A stretch of 64,000 nt of DNA from Streptomyces venezuelae ATCC 10712 (GCF_008639165.1 NZ_CP029197.1:3348001-3412000); one strand, 5' to 3'; positions 44,779 to 53,732 are shown, numbered from the stretch's first letter. The notes: generated by a model from the sequence alone, not told the origin. Program-made: numbers and translations.

Positions 44779-45535
44779 AAAGACTGACCCCGGCCAGCCA
44801 CCCGCCGTCGATCACGAACGGCTGCCCCGTGATGTACGCCGAGTCCGCCCCGGTCAGGAAGAGCGCGAGGTCCGCCACCTCCTCCGGGCGGCCGATCCGC
44901 CCGAGCGGGACGAGCCTGCGGTACAGCTCCGCCGTCGCCGCCGGGTCCACGCCCTCCGGATTGCTCATGGGGGTGTCGATCGCGCCCGGGCAGACGGCGT
45001 TCACCCGGACCCCCTTCGCCGCGAGTTCGAGCGCCGCGACCCGGGTCAGCCCCAGGACGGCGTGCTTGGAGGCCGCGTAGGCGCCGACGCCCGCCATCCC
45101 GGTGACCCCCGTGTACGAGGCGGTGTTGACGATCGTGCCGCCGCCGGCCGCCACGATCTCGGGCGCCACCGTCCGGATGCCGAGGAAGCAGCCGGTCTGG
45201 TTGACGGAGACGATCGCCTGGAACTCCTCCAGCGGGGTGGCGAGGAGCTCGTTGAAGCGGAGGATGCCGGCGTTGTTGACGAGCCCGTCGATCTTCCCGA
45301 AGCGCTCCTTGGCGACCGCCACGGCCGCCGCCCACTCCTCCTCCCGGGTCACGTCCAGGTGGACGTGGACGGCCGTCTCCTCGCCCAGCTCCTTCGCCAG
45401 CGCGGCGGCCGCCTCGTCGAGGACGTCCGCGAGGACCACGCGGGCACCCTCGGCCGCGAACAGCCGGGCCTCCTGCTCGCCCTGCCCGCGCGCCGCACCG
45501 GTGACGAGGACGACCCGCCCGTCGAGCTTGCCCAT
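44774..45535 (-). CDS. Short-chain dehydrogenase/reductase (SDR)
   Basis: 253 residues. Cofactor loop TGAARGQGEQEA (about residues 12-23), NNAG (about 85), catalytic S in NTASYTG (about 140), YAASK (about 153) and the closing TGQPFVIDGGW are all present, so it should be active and NAD(H)-preferring from the Asp after the second strand. GGGAG lies 8 bp before the ATG at 45535. It follows the LLM gene at 45547 with an 11-bp gap, forming a two-gene operon controlled by operators D and E. It probably acts on a ring hydroxyl or keto group. Confidence 0.9.
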   Translation of the reverse strand: MGKLDGRVVLVTGAARGQGEQEARLFAAEGARVVLADVLDEAAAALAKELGEETAVHVHLDVTREEEWAAAVAVAKERFGKIDGLVNNAGILRFNELLATPLEEFQAIVSVNQTGCFLGIRTVAPEIVAAGGGTIVNTASYTGVTGMAGVGAYAASKHAVLGLTRVAALELAAKGVRVNAVCPGAIDTPMSNPEGVDPAATAELYRRLVPLGRIGRPEEVADLALFLTGADSAYITGQPFVIDGGWLAGVSLF

Positions 45536-45546
45536 GTCCGTACTCC

Positions 45547-46464
45547 CTAGAGATGAGGGGCGACCTCCGTGCCGAAGGCCGCCATCTGGTCGATGAGTTC
45601 GGTACGGCTCCGGGAGCGGAACCGGACCTGGATCTGGTGCACGCCCATCTCCCCGTACGCGCGCAGGGAGGCGGCGAGCTCCTCCGGGGAGCCGCTCAGG
45701 GTGCGCCGGCCGACCGGCCAGCCGGGCGTGCCGACGTACAGCGGCTCGGCGATCGCGCCGACGGTGATCGGCTCGGCGATCCCGGCGTCGGCGCGCAGCC
45801 GCAGCAGCTGCTGGATCCGCTCGGCGAGCTGCTCGCGCGGGTCGCCCTGCGGCAGCCAGCCGTCGCCCTTGAGCGCGGCCCGGCGGACGGCGGCGGGCGA
45901 GGAGCCGCCGACCCAGAGCGGGACCCGCTCCTGCGCGGGCCGGGGCAGCTGGCCGAGGTCCTTGAAGGCGAACCGCTCGCCCATGTGCTCGGGGAACTCC
46001 TCGGCCCCGAGGGCCGCCCGCAGCGCGTCCATGGTCTCGTCGAGCACGGCGCCCCGGCGTGCGAAGTCCACCCCGACCGCCTCGAACTCCTCCTGCACGT
46101 GCCCGGCCCCGACGCCGAGCACCAGGCGCCCGCCGGAGAGGTGGTCGAGCGTCGCGTACGCCTTGGCGGTGACGAGGGGGTGGCGCAGTCCGACGACGGC
46201 GACGTGCGAGAGCAGCCGGACCCGCTCGGTGACGCCGGCCAGGAAGGAGAGCGTGGCGACCGGGTCGTACCAGACGGTGCTCATGGCCTCGGCGAGCCGG
46301 CGCGGGATGGCGACGTGGTCGCAGCTCGCGAGGTAGTCGAAGCCGTGCGCCTCGGCGGCGCGGGCGATCTCGACGAGGTCCCGGGCCCCGGCGGCCGCCT
46401 CCCAGGGCTCGGCGTAGATCGCGCTCTGCGACTGGACCGGCAGCTGCATCCCGTAGACCACCAT
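45547..46464 (-). CDS. LLM-class F420-type oxidoreductase
   Basis: 305 residues. MVVYGMQLPVQSQSAIY begins the barrel, FDYLASCDHVAIPRRL (about 42-57) is the active-site loop, and [32 protein letters not shown] (about 103-134) is the F420-binding signature also seen in mycobacterial TIGR03619-type enzymes. GVHQIQVRF near the C-terminus is standard. GGGGG lies 7 bp before the ATG at 46464. It is the first gene of an operon with the SDR at 44774. Operators D and E lie 36 and 78 bp upstream. Confidence 0.87.
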   Translation of the reverse strand: MVVYGMQLPVQSQSAIYAEPWEAAAGARDLVEIARAAEAHGFDYLASCDHVAIPRRLAEAMSTVWYDPVATLSFLAGVTERVRLLSHVAVVGLRHPLVTAKAYATLDHLSGGRLVLGVGAGHVQEEFEAVGVDFARRGAVLDETMDALRAALGAEEFPEHMGERFAFKDLGQLPRPAQERVPLWVGGSSPAAVRRAALKGDGWLPQGDPREQLAERIQQLLRLRADAGIAEPITVGAIAEPLYVGTPGWPVGRRTLSGSPEELAASLRAYGEMGVHQIQVRFRSRSRTELIDQMAAFGTEVAPHL

Positions 46465-46500
46465 GAGGAACCCCCTTGAGCCTCGGCCTCGTCGGCCGAA

Positions 46501-46517
46501 TCTGACGAACCGTCACT
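46501..46517. promoter_or_regulatory. Catabolic-regulon operator, site D
   Basis: TCTGACGAACCGTCACT, 36 bp before the LLM start at 46464. One arm position deviates from the consensus. Confidence 0.72.
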
Positions 46518-46542
46518 TCTACGAGCGGGGCCCATGCTCGTA

Positions 46543-46559
46543 CCTGACGGCTCATCAGA
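46543..46559. promoter_or_regulatory. Catabolic-regulon operator, site E
   Basis: CCTGACGGCTCATCAGA, 78 bp before the LLM start and 42 bp from site D centre to centre, i.e. four helical turns, so bound dimers would face the same side. Confidence 0.68.
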
Positions 46560-46618
46560 CAAGGGGTGGGACCTGGCCCGGACCGGTCGGACCCACGGGC
46601 ACGGCCTACCGACGCGCC

Positions 46619-47836
46619 CTAGGGGCGCCAGAGGCCGTCCGGGGTCAGGCCGAGGAGGTCGATCGCGTTGCCGCGCACGATCCGCTCGACGACGTCCGGG
46701 GCGAGGTGGCCCATCTGGGCCTCGCCGACCTCGCGCGACTTGGGCCAGGTGGAGTCCGAGTGCGGGTAGTCGGTCTCGTACAGGACGTTCCCGACGCCGA
46801 TCGCGTCCAGGTTCCTCAGCCCGAAGGCGTCGTCGAAGAAGCAGCCGTAGACGTGCCCGGCGAACAGCTCGGACGGCGGGCGCAGCACCTTCTCGGCGAC
46901 CCCGCCCCAGCCCCGGTTCTCCTCCCAGACCACGTCGGCCCGCTCCAGGATGTACGGGATCCAGCCGATCTGCCCCTCCGCGTACATGATCCGCAGGTTC
47001 GGGAAGCGCTCGAACTTGCCGCTCATCAGCCAGTCGACCATCGAGAAGCAGCAGTTGGCGAAGGTGATGGTGGAGCCGACGGCCGGCGGCGCGTCGGCGG
47101 AGGTCGACGGCATCCGGCTCGACGAGCCGATGTGCATCGCGATGACCGTGCCCGTCTCGTCACAGGCCCGGAAGAAGGGGTCCCAGTGGTCGGTGTGCAC
47201 CGAGGGCAGCCCGAGGTGCGGCGGGATCTCGGAGAACGCCACCGCCCGCACCCCGCGCGCGGCGTTCCGCCGCACCTCGGCGGCGGCGAGCTCGGGGTCC
47301 CAGAGCGGGATGAGGGTGAGCGGGATGAGCCGCCCGCGGGCCTCGGGCCCGCACCACTCCTCCACCATCCAGTCGTTGTACGCGCGGACGCAGAGGAGTC
47401 CGAGCTCGCGGTCGGCCGCCTCGGTGAAGGTCTGCCCGCAGAAGCGGGGGAAGGTCGGGAAGCAGAGCGCGGACTGGACGTGGTTGACGTCCATGTCGGC
47501 GAGCCGCTCGGGCACGGAGTGCGAGCCGGGCCGCATCTGCTCGTAGGTGATGACTTCGAGCCGTATCTCGTCGCGGTCGTAGCCGACGGCGGTGTCGAGC
47601 CGGGTGAGGGGCCGGTGCAGGTCCTCGTACACCCACCAGTCGCCGATCGGCCCCTCGTCGCCCCTGGCCCCCATGACGGGGGCGAACTTCCCGCCGAGGA
47701 AGGTCATTTCCTTGAGCGGGGCACGGACGATCCGGGGTCCGGTGTCGTGGTACCGGGACGGGAGCCGGTTCCGCCAGACGTGCGGGGGCTCCACGGTGTG
47801 GTCGTCCACCGAGATGATCTTCGGGAAGGTCTCCAT
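46619..47836 (-). CDS. Amidohydrolase-2 family metal-dependent hydrolase (ACMSD-like)
   Basis: 405 residues. SVDDHTVEPPHVW (about residues 9-21) supplies the first metal-side motif, although the classical HxH reads DDH here. FPRFCGQTF, VIAMHIGSSSR (about 234-244, metal His), MYAEGQIGWIPYILERAD (about 288-305) and ETDYPHSDSTWP (about 346-357, metal Asp) complete the amidohydrolase-2 pattern. Relatives decarboxylate or hydrolyse aromatic and cyclic acids and are frequent in steroid and terpenoid clusters. The ATG at 47836 is chosen; a GTG at 47845 is possible. Site F lies 20 bp upstream. Confidence 0.87.
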   Translation of the reverse strand: METFPKIISVDDHTVEPPHVWRNRLPSRYHDTGPRIVRAPLKEMTFLGGKFAPVMGARGDEGPIGDWWVYEDLHRPLTRLDTAVGYDRDEIRLEVITYEQMRPGSHSVPERLADMDVNHVQSALCFPTFPRFCGQTFTEAADRELGLLCVRAYNDWMVEEWCGPEARGRLIPLTLIPLWDPELAAAEVRRNAARGVRAVAFSEIPPHLGLPSVHTDHWDPFFRACDETGTVIAMHIGSSSRMPSTSADAPPAVGSTITFANCCFSMVDWLMSGKFERFPNLRIMYAEGQIGWIPYILERADVVWEENRGWGGVAEKVLRPPSELFAGHVYGCFFDDAFGLRNLDAIGVGNVLYETDYPHSDSTWPKSREVGEAQMGHLAPDVVERIVRGNAIDLLGLTPDGLWRP

Positions 47837-47856
47837 GGCTTTCACGGTAGCGCTGA

Positions 47857-47873
47857 TCTGACGACCCGTCAGC
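47857..47873. promoter_or_regulatory. Catabolic-regulon operator, site F
   Basis: TCTGACGACCCGTCAGC, 20 bp before the amidohydrolase start at 47836, with only the outermost base off consensus. Confidence 0.78.
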
Positions 47874-48055
47874 TAGCCTGCGGCAGATCCGCTCCTCCGC
47901 CGGCGCCCGCCGGCACGCCGGGAAGCCCGCACGAAGGCCGCGTCCGCCCCGCGTCACGGCCCGCACTACGGCCGACCCGATGCTGACGGACCCCCTCCGG
48001 ACAAGGCAGACTGTCCAGGGCGAAACCAGCGGTGGCGGTACGGGCAGGGGGAGCG

Positions 48056-51000
48056 ATGGACCGTGAGAACGGGCCGCGAGTTCCGGTGCAGCGGGCTCCG
48101 AGGACAAGCGCGGGCGCGGGCCCCGGCACGGGCCCGAACACCGGGAACGGCACCGGCACGGAGGCGCCTGCCGGCGCGGCGACGGCCGCGGGCACCGAGG
48201 CGGCCGCCGGCGCGACGACCCCGGGCACCGGGGCGGCCACCACTGAGGCCACAGGTACGGACGGGGCGACGGCCGCGCCCACGGCGTCCAGCGCGGGCAC
48301 GGGTTCCGGCCAGCCGAGCGGCGGCACCGGGCCTGGCGCCGGTGCCGGCCCTGGCGCCGACTCCGATCCCGGGACCGGCAGCGGCGCCGACAGCCGGACC
48401 AGCAGCGGCAGCAGCACCGACAGCCGAGCCGGCACCGGCACCGGCGCCACCCTCGGCACCGGCACCGACAGCCGGGCCGGCACCGGCACCGGCACCGACA
48501 GCCGGACCGGCACCGGCGCCGGGAGCGCCGCCCCCGGGGCCGCCGGCCCCGAGGCCCCCGGCCCCGGGCTCCTGCGGTTCGCCGTGCTCGGGCCCGTGCG
48601 GGCCTGGCGGGACGGGGAGCCGGTGTCCACCGGATCGCCGCAGCAGCGCGCCCTGCTCGCCGCCCTGCTGCTGCGCGGCGGACGCACCGCCACCGCCGCC
48701 GAGCTGATCGACGCGCTCTGGGGCGAGGAACCGCCCTCCCAGGCCCTCGCGGCCGTACGGACGTACGCCTCCCGGCTCCGCAAGGCACTCGGCCCGCAGG
48801 TCCTCGTCAGCGAGTCCGGCGGCTACGCCCTGCGCACCTCCGCCGCCGCCCTCGACGCCACCACCGCCCAGGAACTCGGCGCCGAGGCCGAGAAGCTGCG
48901 GGCCGCCGGAGACCGGGCGGGCGCCCGCGACAAACTCGCCGAGGCGCTCGACCTGTGGGACGGCGAGGTGCTCGCCTCGCTCCCCGGCCCGTACGCCGAG
49001 ACGCAGCGGACCCGCCTGGAGGAATGGCGGCTCAGCCTCCTGGAGACCCGGCTCGACATCGACCTGGAGCTCGGCGCGCACGCGGAGGCCGTCTCCGAAC
49101 TGACCGCGCTCACCGCCGCGCACCCGCTGCGCGAACGGCTCCGCGAGCTGCTGATGCTCGCCCTGTACCGCGGCGGCCGGCAGGCCGAGGCGCTCGCCGT
49201 GTACGCCGACACGCGCCGCCTCCTCGCCGACGAACTCGGCGTCGACCCCACGCCCGAACTCTCCCGGCTCCAGCAGCGCATCCTCCAGGCCGACGCCGAA
49301 CTCGCCCGCCCGGTCGAGGAGGCCGCCCCGGCCGCGGCGACCGTCGCGCGCCCGGCCCAGCTGCCGGCGACCGTGCCGGACTTCACCGGCCGCGCCGCGT
49401 TCGTACGGGAGCTCGGCGACCGGCTCGCCACCGCCGAGGGCCACGTCATGGCCGTCTCGGCGCTCGCGGGCATCGGCGGCGTGGGCAAGACGACGCTCGC
49501 GGTGCACGTCGCCCACGCCGCCAGGCCGCACTTCCCGGACGGCCAGCTGTACGTGGACCTCCAGGGGGCCGGCAACCGGGCGGCCGCGCCGGAGACGGTG
49601 CTCGGCTCGTTCCTGCGGGCGCTCGGGATGCCGGACTCCGCCATCCCGGACTCGCTCGACGACCGGGCGGCGCTCTACCGCTCCACGCTCGACGGGCGCC
49701 GCGTCCTGGTCCTCCTGGACAACGCGAGGGACGCCGCCCAGATCCGCCCGCTGCTGCCCGGGACGGCGGGCTGCGCGGCCCTGGTCACCAGCCGGATCCG
49801 GATGGTGGACCTGGCGGGCGCGCACCTGGTGGACCTCGACGTGATGTCCCCGGAGGAGGCGCTGCAGCTGTTCACCCGGATCGTCGGGACCGAGCGGGTC
49901 CAGTCCGAGCGGGAGGCGGCCCTGGACGTCGTCGCGGCCTGCGGCTTCCTGCCGCTGGCGATCCGCATCGCGGCGTCCCGGCTGGCGGCCCGCCGCACCT
50001 GGACGGTGTCGGTGCTCGCGGCGAAGCTGGCGGACGAGCGGCGGCGGCTCGACGAGCTCCAGGCGGGCGACCTCGCGGTCAAGGCGACCTTCGAACTCGG
50101 CTACGGCCAGCTGGAACCGGCGCAGGCCCGGGCGTTCCGGCTGCTGGGCCTCGCGGACGGCCCGGACATCTCGCTCGTGGCGGCGTCGGCCGTCCTCGAC
50201 CTGCCGCTCTGGGACACCGAGGACCTCCTGGAGGCCCTCGTCGACACGTCCCTGCTGGAGTCGGCGGCGCCGGGCCGCTACCGGTACCACGACCTGGTGC
50301 GGCTCTACGCGCGTGCGTGCGCGGACCGCGACGAGCAGCCCCCGTCGGAGAAGGAGGCGGCGCTGTCGCGGCTGCTGGACTTCTACCTGTCCACGGCGGC
50401 CCGGGTGTACGCCATCGAGCGCCCCGGCGACCGCCTCGTCGACCACCTGGAACCCACCACCCACGAGGGCCTCACCTTCACCGACCGCCACGCGGCCCAG
50501 GACTGGCTCTACGCCGAGGCCAACTCCCGGCTTGCCTGCGTCCGCCAGTCGGCCGCGTCCCCGGCGACCCTCCGGCGTGCGGTGGACCTGCTGTGGGCCT
50601 CGCTGGACCTGGCGGAGTCGGGGGCGAACTCCCGGGAGTACGAGACGGTGGCGACGACGCTCCGGGACGCGGCAAGCACGGCGGGCGACGCCCGGGCCCA
50701 GGGCCGCGCGTCGCTCACCCTGGCGTACGTCCAGCACGTGGCCGGCCGGTTCGACGAGGCCGACGGCGAGGCCCACCGGGCGATGGACCTCGCGGCCTCC
50801 ACGGGCGACGCCCTGCCCCTGTGCTGGGCCGCCAACGCCTTGGGCATCATGGCCCTCTACCAGGGGCGCAACGACGACGGGGAACGTTTCCTGACCCAGG
50901 CCACGACCTCGTTCCGGGCCTGCGACGACGAGGCGGGCGAGGCCAGCGCCCTGTGCAACCTCTCCCGGATCCACCTGGCCATGGGGCAGACCGACATCGC

Positions 51001-51460
51001 CGTCGAACTCGCCCAGCGGGGCACCGAGATGTACGACGCGATGGGTCACGCCCTCAAGGGCGCCAATGGCCGCTACGCGCTGGGGCTCGCCCTGACCCAG
51101 AGCGGCAGGCTCGACGAGGCGGCGGCCCGGCTCACCGAGGCACTGGCCGTGTTCCGGGACAGCAGGCAGCGCCTCTGGGAGGGGATGTCGCTCTTCCGGA
51201 TCGCCGAGGTGGACATCGCCGCCCGCCGGTACGCGCAGGCCGCGTCGAACTCCGAGCTGGCCCTGGTCATCCTCAAGGGCGTGGGCGGCGAGTGGCGCCG
51301 CGGGCAGGCGCTCGTCGTCCTGGGCCGGGGGCTGTCCGGCATAGGGCAGCACGGCCGTGCCCGGGTCTGCTGGCAGGAGGCCCTCGACATCTTCGTGGAG
51401 CTGGGCTCGCCGGACGAGTCCGACGTCCGGGCGCTGCTCCGCGAGACCGCCGCCGCCTGA
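48056..51460 (+). CDS. afsR: AfsR, SARP-family regulator with NB-ARC and TPR domains
   Basis: 1134 residues. After a low-complexity head (about 1-170) come an OmpR-like SARP DNA-binding domain (LLRFAVLGPVRAWRDG at 172, WGEEPPSQALAAVRTYASRLRKAL) and a bacterial transcriptional activation domain (to about 420). A STAND ATPase module has the P-loop GIGGVGKTT at about 473 and LVLLDNARD, and TPR-type helices follow from about 850. AfsR is phosphorylated by AfsK and activates afsS, raising antibiotic production. S. coelicolor AfsR is 993 residues; the excess here is the Gly/Thr-rich head. AGGGGGAG sits just before the ATG at 48056. The afsS-like gene follows. Confidence 0.9.
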   Translation: MDRENGPRVPVQRAPRTSAGAGPGTGPNTGNGTGTEAPAGAATAAGTEAAAGATTPGTGAATTEATGTDGATAAPTASSAGTGSGQPSGGTGPGAGAGPGADSDPGTGSGADSRTSSGSSTDSRAGTGTGATLGTGTDSRAGTGTGTDSRTGTGAGSAAPGAAGPEAPGPGLLRFAVLGPVRAWRDGEPVSTGSPQQRALLAALLLRGGRTATAAELIDALWGEEPPSQALAAVRTYASRLRKALGPQVLVSESGGYALRTSAAALDATTAQELGAEAEKLRAAGDRAGARDKLAEALDLWDGEVLASLPGPYAETQRTRLEEWRLSLLETRLDIDLELGAHAEAVSELTALTAAHPLRERLRELLMLALYRGGRQAEALAVYADTRRLLADELGVDPTPELSRLQQRILQADAELARPVEEAAPAAATVARPAQLPATVPDFTGRAAFVRELGDRLATAEGHVMAVSALAGIGGVGKTTLAVHVAHAARPHFPDGQLYVDLQGAGNRAAAPETVLGSFLRALGMPDSAIPDSLDDRAALYRSTLDGRRVLVLLDNARDAAQIRPLLPGTAGCAALVTSRIRMVDLAGAHLVDLDVMSPEEALQLFTRIVGTERVQSEREAALDVVAACGFLPLAIRIAASRLAARRTWTVSVLAAKLADERRRLDELQAGDLAVKATFELGYGQLEPAQARAFRLLGLADGPDISLVAASAVLDLPLWDTEDLLEALVDTSLLESAAPGRYRYHDLVRLYARACADRDEQPPSEKEAALSRLLDFYLSTAARVYAIERPGDRLVDHLEPTTHEGLTFTDRHAAQDWLYAEANSRLACVRQSAASPATLRRAVDLLWASLDLAESGANSREYETVATTLRDAASTAGDARAQGRASLTLAYVQHVAGRFDEADGEAHRAMDLAASTGDALPLCWAANALGIMALYQGRNDDGERFLTQATTSFRACDDEAGEASALCNLSRIHLAMGQTDIAVELAQRGTEMYDAMGHALKGANGRYALGLALTQSGRLDEAAARLTEALAVFRDSRQRLWEGMSLFRIAEVDIAARRYAQAASNSELALVILKGVGGEWRRGQALVVLGRGLSGIGQHGRARVCWQEALDIFVELGSPDESDVRALLRETAAA

Positions 51461-51473
51461 GTCCTGAGCTGGG

Positions 51474-51495
51474 TGTTCATCGTTCGTTTATGGCG
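51474..51495 (+). promoter_or_regulatory. AfsR/SARP box in the afsS promoter
   Basis: Two 11-bp direct repeats, TGTTCATCGTT (51474-51484) and CGTTTATGGCG (51485-51495), with GTTCAT and GTTTAT exactly 11 bp apart. SARP proteins bind such 11-bp-spaced repeats overlapping the -35 region, and AfsR binds one upstream of afsS in S. coelicolor. It lies 177 bp before the afsS start. The sequence also resembles a PHO box, where PhoP competes. Confidence 0.75.
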
Positions 51496-51671
51496 GCACG
51501 GCAGTCTTCTCCCATCGACCCGCCGTGTCGGGGGGCAGACGGGTCGGTGGTACGGCCGTCACACCGTCGCACTAGGGTGAGCGGCTCCGAGTGGGCCCTC
51601 CGGCAGTCCATGGGGGAACAGCCGGAAAGGCCCACTCCACCCATCCGACGTCACAACGGGAGTTGATCAGC

Positions 51672-51902
51672 ATGGCCGATCTCGAGCCGACCCCGCCGGT
51701 AGCCAAGCCGACGAACATGCACGCCACCGGCGAGGACATCGTCAGCAAGAACATGCACGCCACCGACGCCCCGCTCGCCGACTCGGTCGCCGCGAAGCTC
51801 GGCATCAACGGCAACATGCACGCCACTACGGAGCCGATCGACGGCAGCGGTGGCACGGCCTCCACGGACAACATGCACGCCACGACCGAGCCGGCCAAGT
51901 AG
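51672..51902 (+). CDS. afsS: AfsS-like small repeat protein (sigma-like protein)
   Basis: 76 residues, acidic, no signal peptide or membrane helix. It consists of four spaced copies of NMHAT (near residues 15, 27, 48 and 67) in contexts such as NMHATTEPI. S. coelicolor AfsS (63 residues) likewise is mostly repeats, reported as TxxDNHMPxxPA. Position directly after afsR, size, repeat form and the AfsR-type box upstream make the assignment. AfsS overexpression boosts antibiotic synthesis by an unknown route. GGGAG precedes the ATG at 51672, and a strong terminator follows, so it is a short separate transcript. Confidence 0.78.
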   Translation: MADLEPTPPVAKPTNMHATGEDIVSKNMHATDAPLADSVAAKLGINGNMHATTEPIDGSGGTASTDNMHATTEPAK

Positions 51903-51921
51903 ACCATTCCCGACGGGGAGA

Positions 51922-51957
51922 GGCCGCGGCGGCGACTTCGGGGGAGCCGCCGCGGCC
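51922..51957. terminator. Terminator of afsS
   Basis: Perfect 12-bp arms GGCCGCGGCGGC (51922-51933) and its complement (51946-51957), 20 bp after the afsS stop. Confidence 0.85.
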
Positions 51958-52074
51958 CGCCAGGGAGGTCCGGTCGACGGGGGAGCACACGGGTCCGGGG
52001 GACTCCCGGGACGGAACCAGGGGGGATCGGTTCCGGGCAGGGCCCGTGCGCGACGCGATCGGACCACCGCACAA

Positions 52075-52104
52075 GGAGGGGCCGGGCAACTGCCCGGCCC
52101 CTCC
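52075..52104. terminator. Terminator of the FadD-type ligase gene
   Basis: Perfect 14-bp arms at 52075-52088 and 52091-52104, 20 bp beyond the minus-strand stop at 52124. It also separates this gene from afsS. Confidence 0.85.
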
Positions 52105-52123
52105 GGCATGCGCGGGGCGACGC

Positions 52124-53689
52124 TCAGCCGCTCGTGACGTTCGTACGCGCCCTCAGCTCCCCCTTCACCACCTTGCCGCTCGCGTTTCTCGGGAGGTCCG
52201 GGACGAATTCGATCTGTCTCGGGACCTTGTAGTTCGCCATCTCGCGGCGGGACCAGGCGATCAGGTCGTCCGCCGTGGCCCTCGCTCCCGGTCTGCGGAC
52301 GACGAAGGCCTTGCCGACCTCGCCGAGGCGGGGGTCGGGGACGCCGATCACCGCCACGTCCGCGATGTCCGGGTGCAGGCCCAGGAGTTGTTCGATCTCC
52401 GCCGGATAGGCGTTGAAGCCGCCCACGATGAACATGTCCTTGAGGCGGTCGGTGATCCGGAGGTTGCCCGCCTCGTCGAGGACGCCGATGTCCCCGGTGT
52501 GGAGCCAGCCGTCCGCGTCGATCGCCGCCGCCGTCTCCTCCGGGTCCTCGAAGTAGCCGCTCATCACGTGGTGGCCGCGGACAAGGACCTCGCCCGTGGC
52601 GGAGAGCCGGACCTCCGTGCCGGGGATGGCGCGGCCGGAGGTCGTGGCCACCGTCCCGGCCGGGTCCTCGCGGCGGCACATGGTGACGATGCCGCTCGCC
52701 TCGGAGAGGCCGTACGCGGTGAGGACCGTGCCGACGCCCAGTTCCGTGCGGAGGCGTTCGACGAGGCGGAGGGGGACCACGGCCGCGCCGGTCACGACGA
52801 GGCGGAGGGTGGCGAGGCTGTGGGCTCCGCGGGCCGGGTGGTCCAGGAGGGACTGGTGGAGTGTCGGGGGGCCGGGGAGGACGGTGATGCGCTCGGCGGC
52901 GATGTTGGCGAGGACCGTGTCGACGGTGAAGACGGACTGGGGGACGATCACCGCGCCCCGCATCAGGCAGGCGAGGATGCCGGCCTTGTAGCCGAAGGTG
53001 TGGAAGAAGGGGTTGACCACCAGGTAGCGGTCGCCCTCGCGCAGGCCCGCGAGTTCGCACCAGATCGCGTAGCAGCGCAGGCTCTGGGCGTGGCTGATGA
53101 CGGCGCCCTTGGGGCGGCCGGTGGTGCCGGAGGTGTAGATGATGTCGGAGGGGGACGTGGGGTCGATGGCGTCGGCGCGCGCCCGGACCCGGGCGGCCGG
53201 GACGGCGTCGCCCTCCGCCAGGAACTCCTTCCAGGTGGTCCACTCCTCGGGCGCGGTGTCGCCGAGGACCACGACCTTCTCCAGGTCGGGCAGGTCGACC
53301 CCGGCGCGGCGCAGGGACGCCACGTACGAGGTGCCGAGGAAGGTGCCGGTGACGAAGAGCAGCCGGGCCCGGGAGCGCTGGAGGACGAAGGCGGCCTCGG
53401 TCCCCTTGAAGCGGGTGTTGAGGGGGACGAGGACGGCGCCCGCCGTGACGGCGCCGAGGGCGGCGACGATCCAGTCCAGGGTGTTGGGTGCCCAGATCGC
53501 GACCCGGTCCCCCGCCCGTACGCCGATGGCGAGGCAGGCGGCGGCGGCCCGTTCGACGCGTTCGCCGAGTTCGGTGTAGGTGACGCGGGTGCGGCCGTCG
53601 ACGACGGCCTCCCGGGGGCCGTGGCGCTCGGCCGCCGCCCGTACGAGACCAGGGATCGTGCCCCACTCCAGGTCGCCGCGCATGTCCAT
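52124..53689 (-). CDS. FadD3-like acyl-CoA ligase
   Basis: 521 residues, ANL superfamily. YTSGTTGRPKGAVISHAQS (about 179-197) is the P-loop, AYGLSEASGIVTM the adenine region, TGDIGVLDEAGNLRITDRLKDM the hinge and PRNASGKVVKGEL the catalytic lysine loop. It resembles the FadD3 group, which in actinobacteria activates the bicyclic HIP acid of steroid C/D rings, but substrate specificity cannot be read from these motifs. The ATG at 53689 has GGGAGG 6 bp upstream; TTG at 53695 is the alternative. It is divergent from the Ltp-DUF35-crotonase operon, with operators G and H between. Confidence 0.88.
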   Translation of the reverse strand: MDMRGDLEWGTIPGLVRAAAERHGPREAVVDGRTRVTYTELGERVERAAAACLAIGVRAGDRVAIWAPNTLDWIVAALGAVTAGAVLVPLNTRFKGTEAAFVLQRSRARLLFVTGTFLGTSYVASLRRAGVDLPDLEKVVVLGDTAPEEWTTWKEFLAEGDAVPAARVRARADAIDPTSPSDIIYTSGTTGRPKGAVISHAQSLRCYAIWCELAGLREGDRYLVVNPFFHTFGYKAGILACLMRGAVIVPQSVFTVDTVLANIAAERITVLPGPPTLHQSLLDHPARGAHSLATLRLVVTGAAVVPLRLVERLRTELGVGTVLTAYGLSEASGIVTMCRREDPAGTVATTSGRAIPGTEVRLSATGEVLVRGHHVMSGYFEDPEETAAAIDADGWLHTGDIGVLDEAGNLRITDRLKDMFIVGGFNAYPAEIEQLLGLHPDIADVAVIGVPDPRLGEVGKAFVVRRPGARATADDLIAWSRREMANYKVPRQIEFVPDLPRNASGKVVKGELRARTNVTSG

Positions 53690-53705
53690 ACCCAACCTCC
53701 CTGTA

Positions 53706-53722
53706 GCTGACTATCCGTCAGA
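53706..53722. promoter_or_regulatory. Catabolic-regulon operator, site G
   Basis: GCTGACTATCCGTCAGA, 16 bp before the FadD-type start at 53689. Confidence 0.7.
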
Positions 53723-53732
53723 TTAGTTGTAG

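Noticed and set aside
47966..51352. 1128-codon minus-strand open frame opposite afsR
   Set aside because: Composition is typical of antisense high-GC frames (Gly/Arg/Gln runs). afsR motifs on the plus strand are unambiguous.
51672..51902. The NMHAT-repeat peptide as a new pheromone or RiPP precursor sensed by the TPR regulator
   Set aside because: Size, position after afsR and an AfsR box point to the known AfsS type, an intracellular protein. It has no leader peptide, signal, or modification enzymes nearby.
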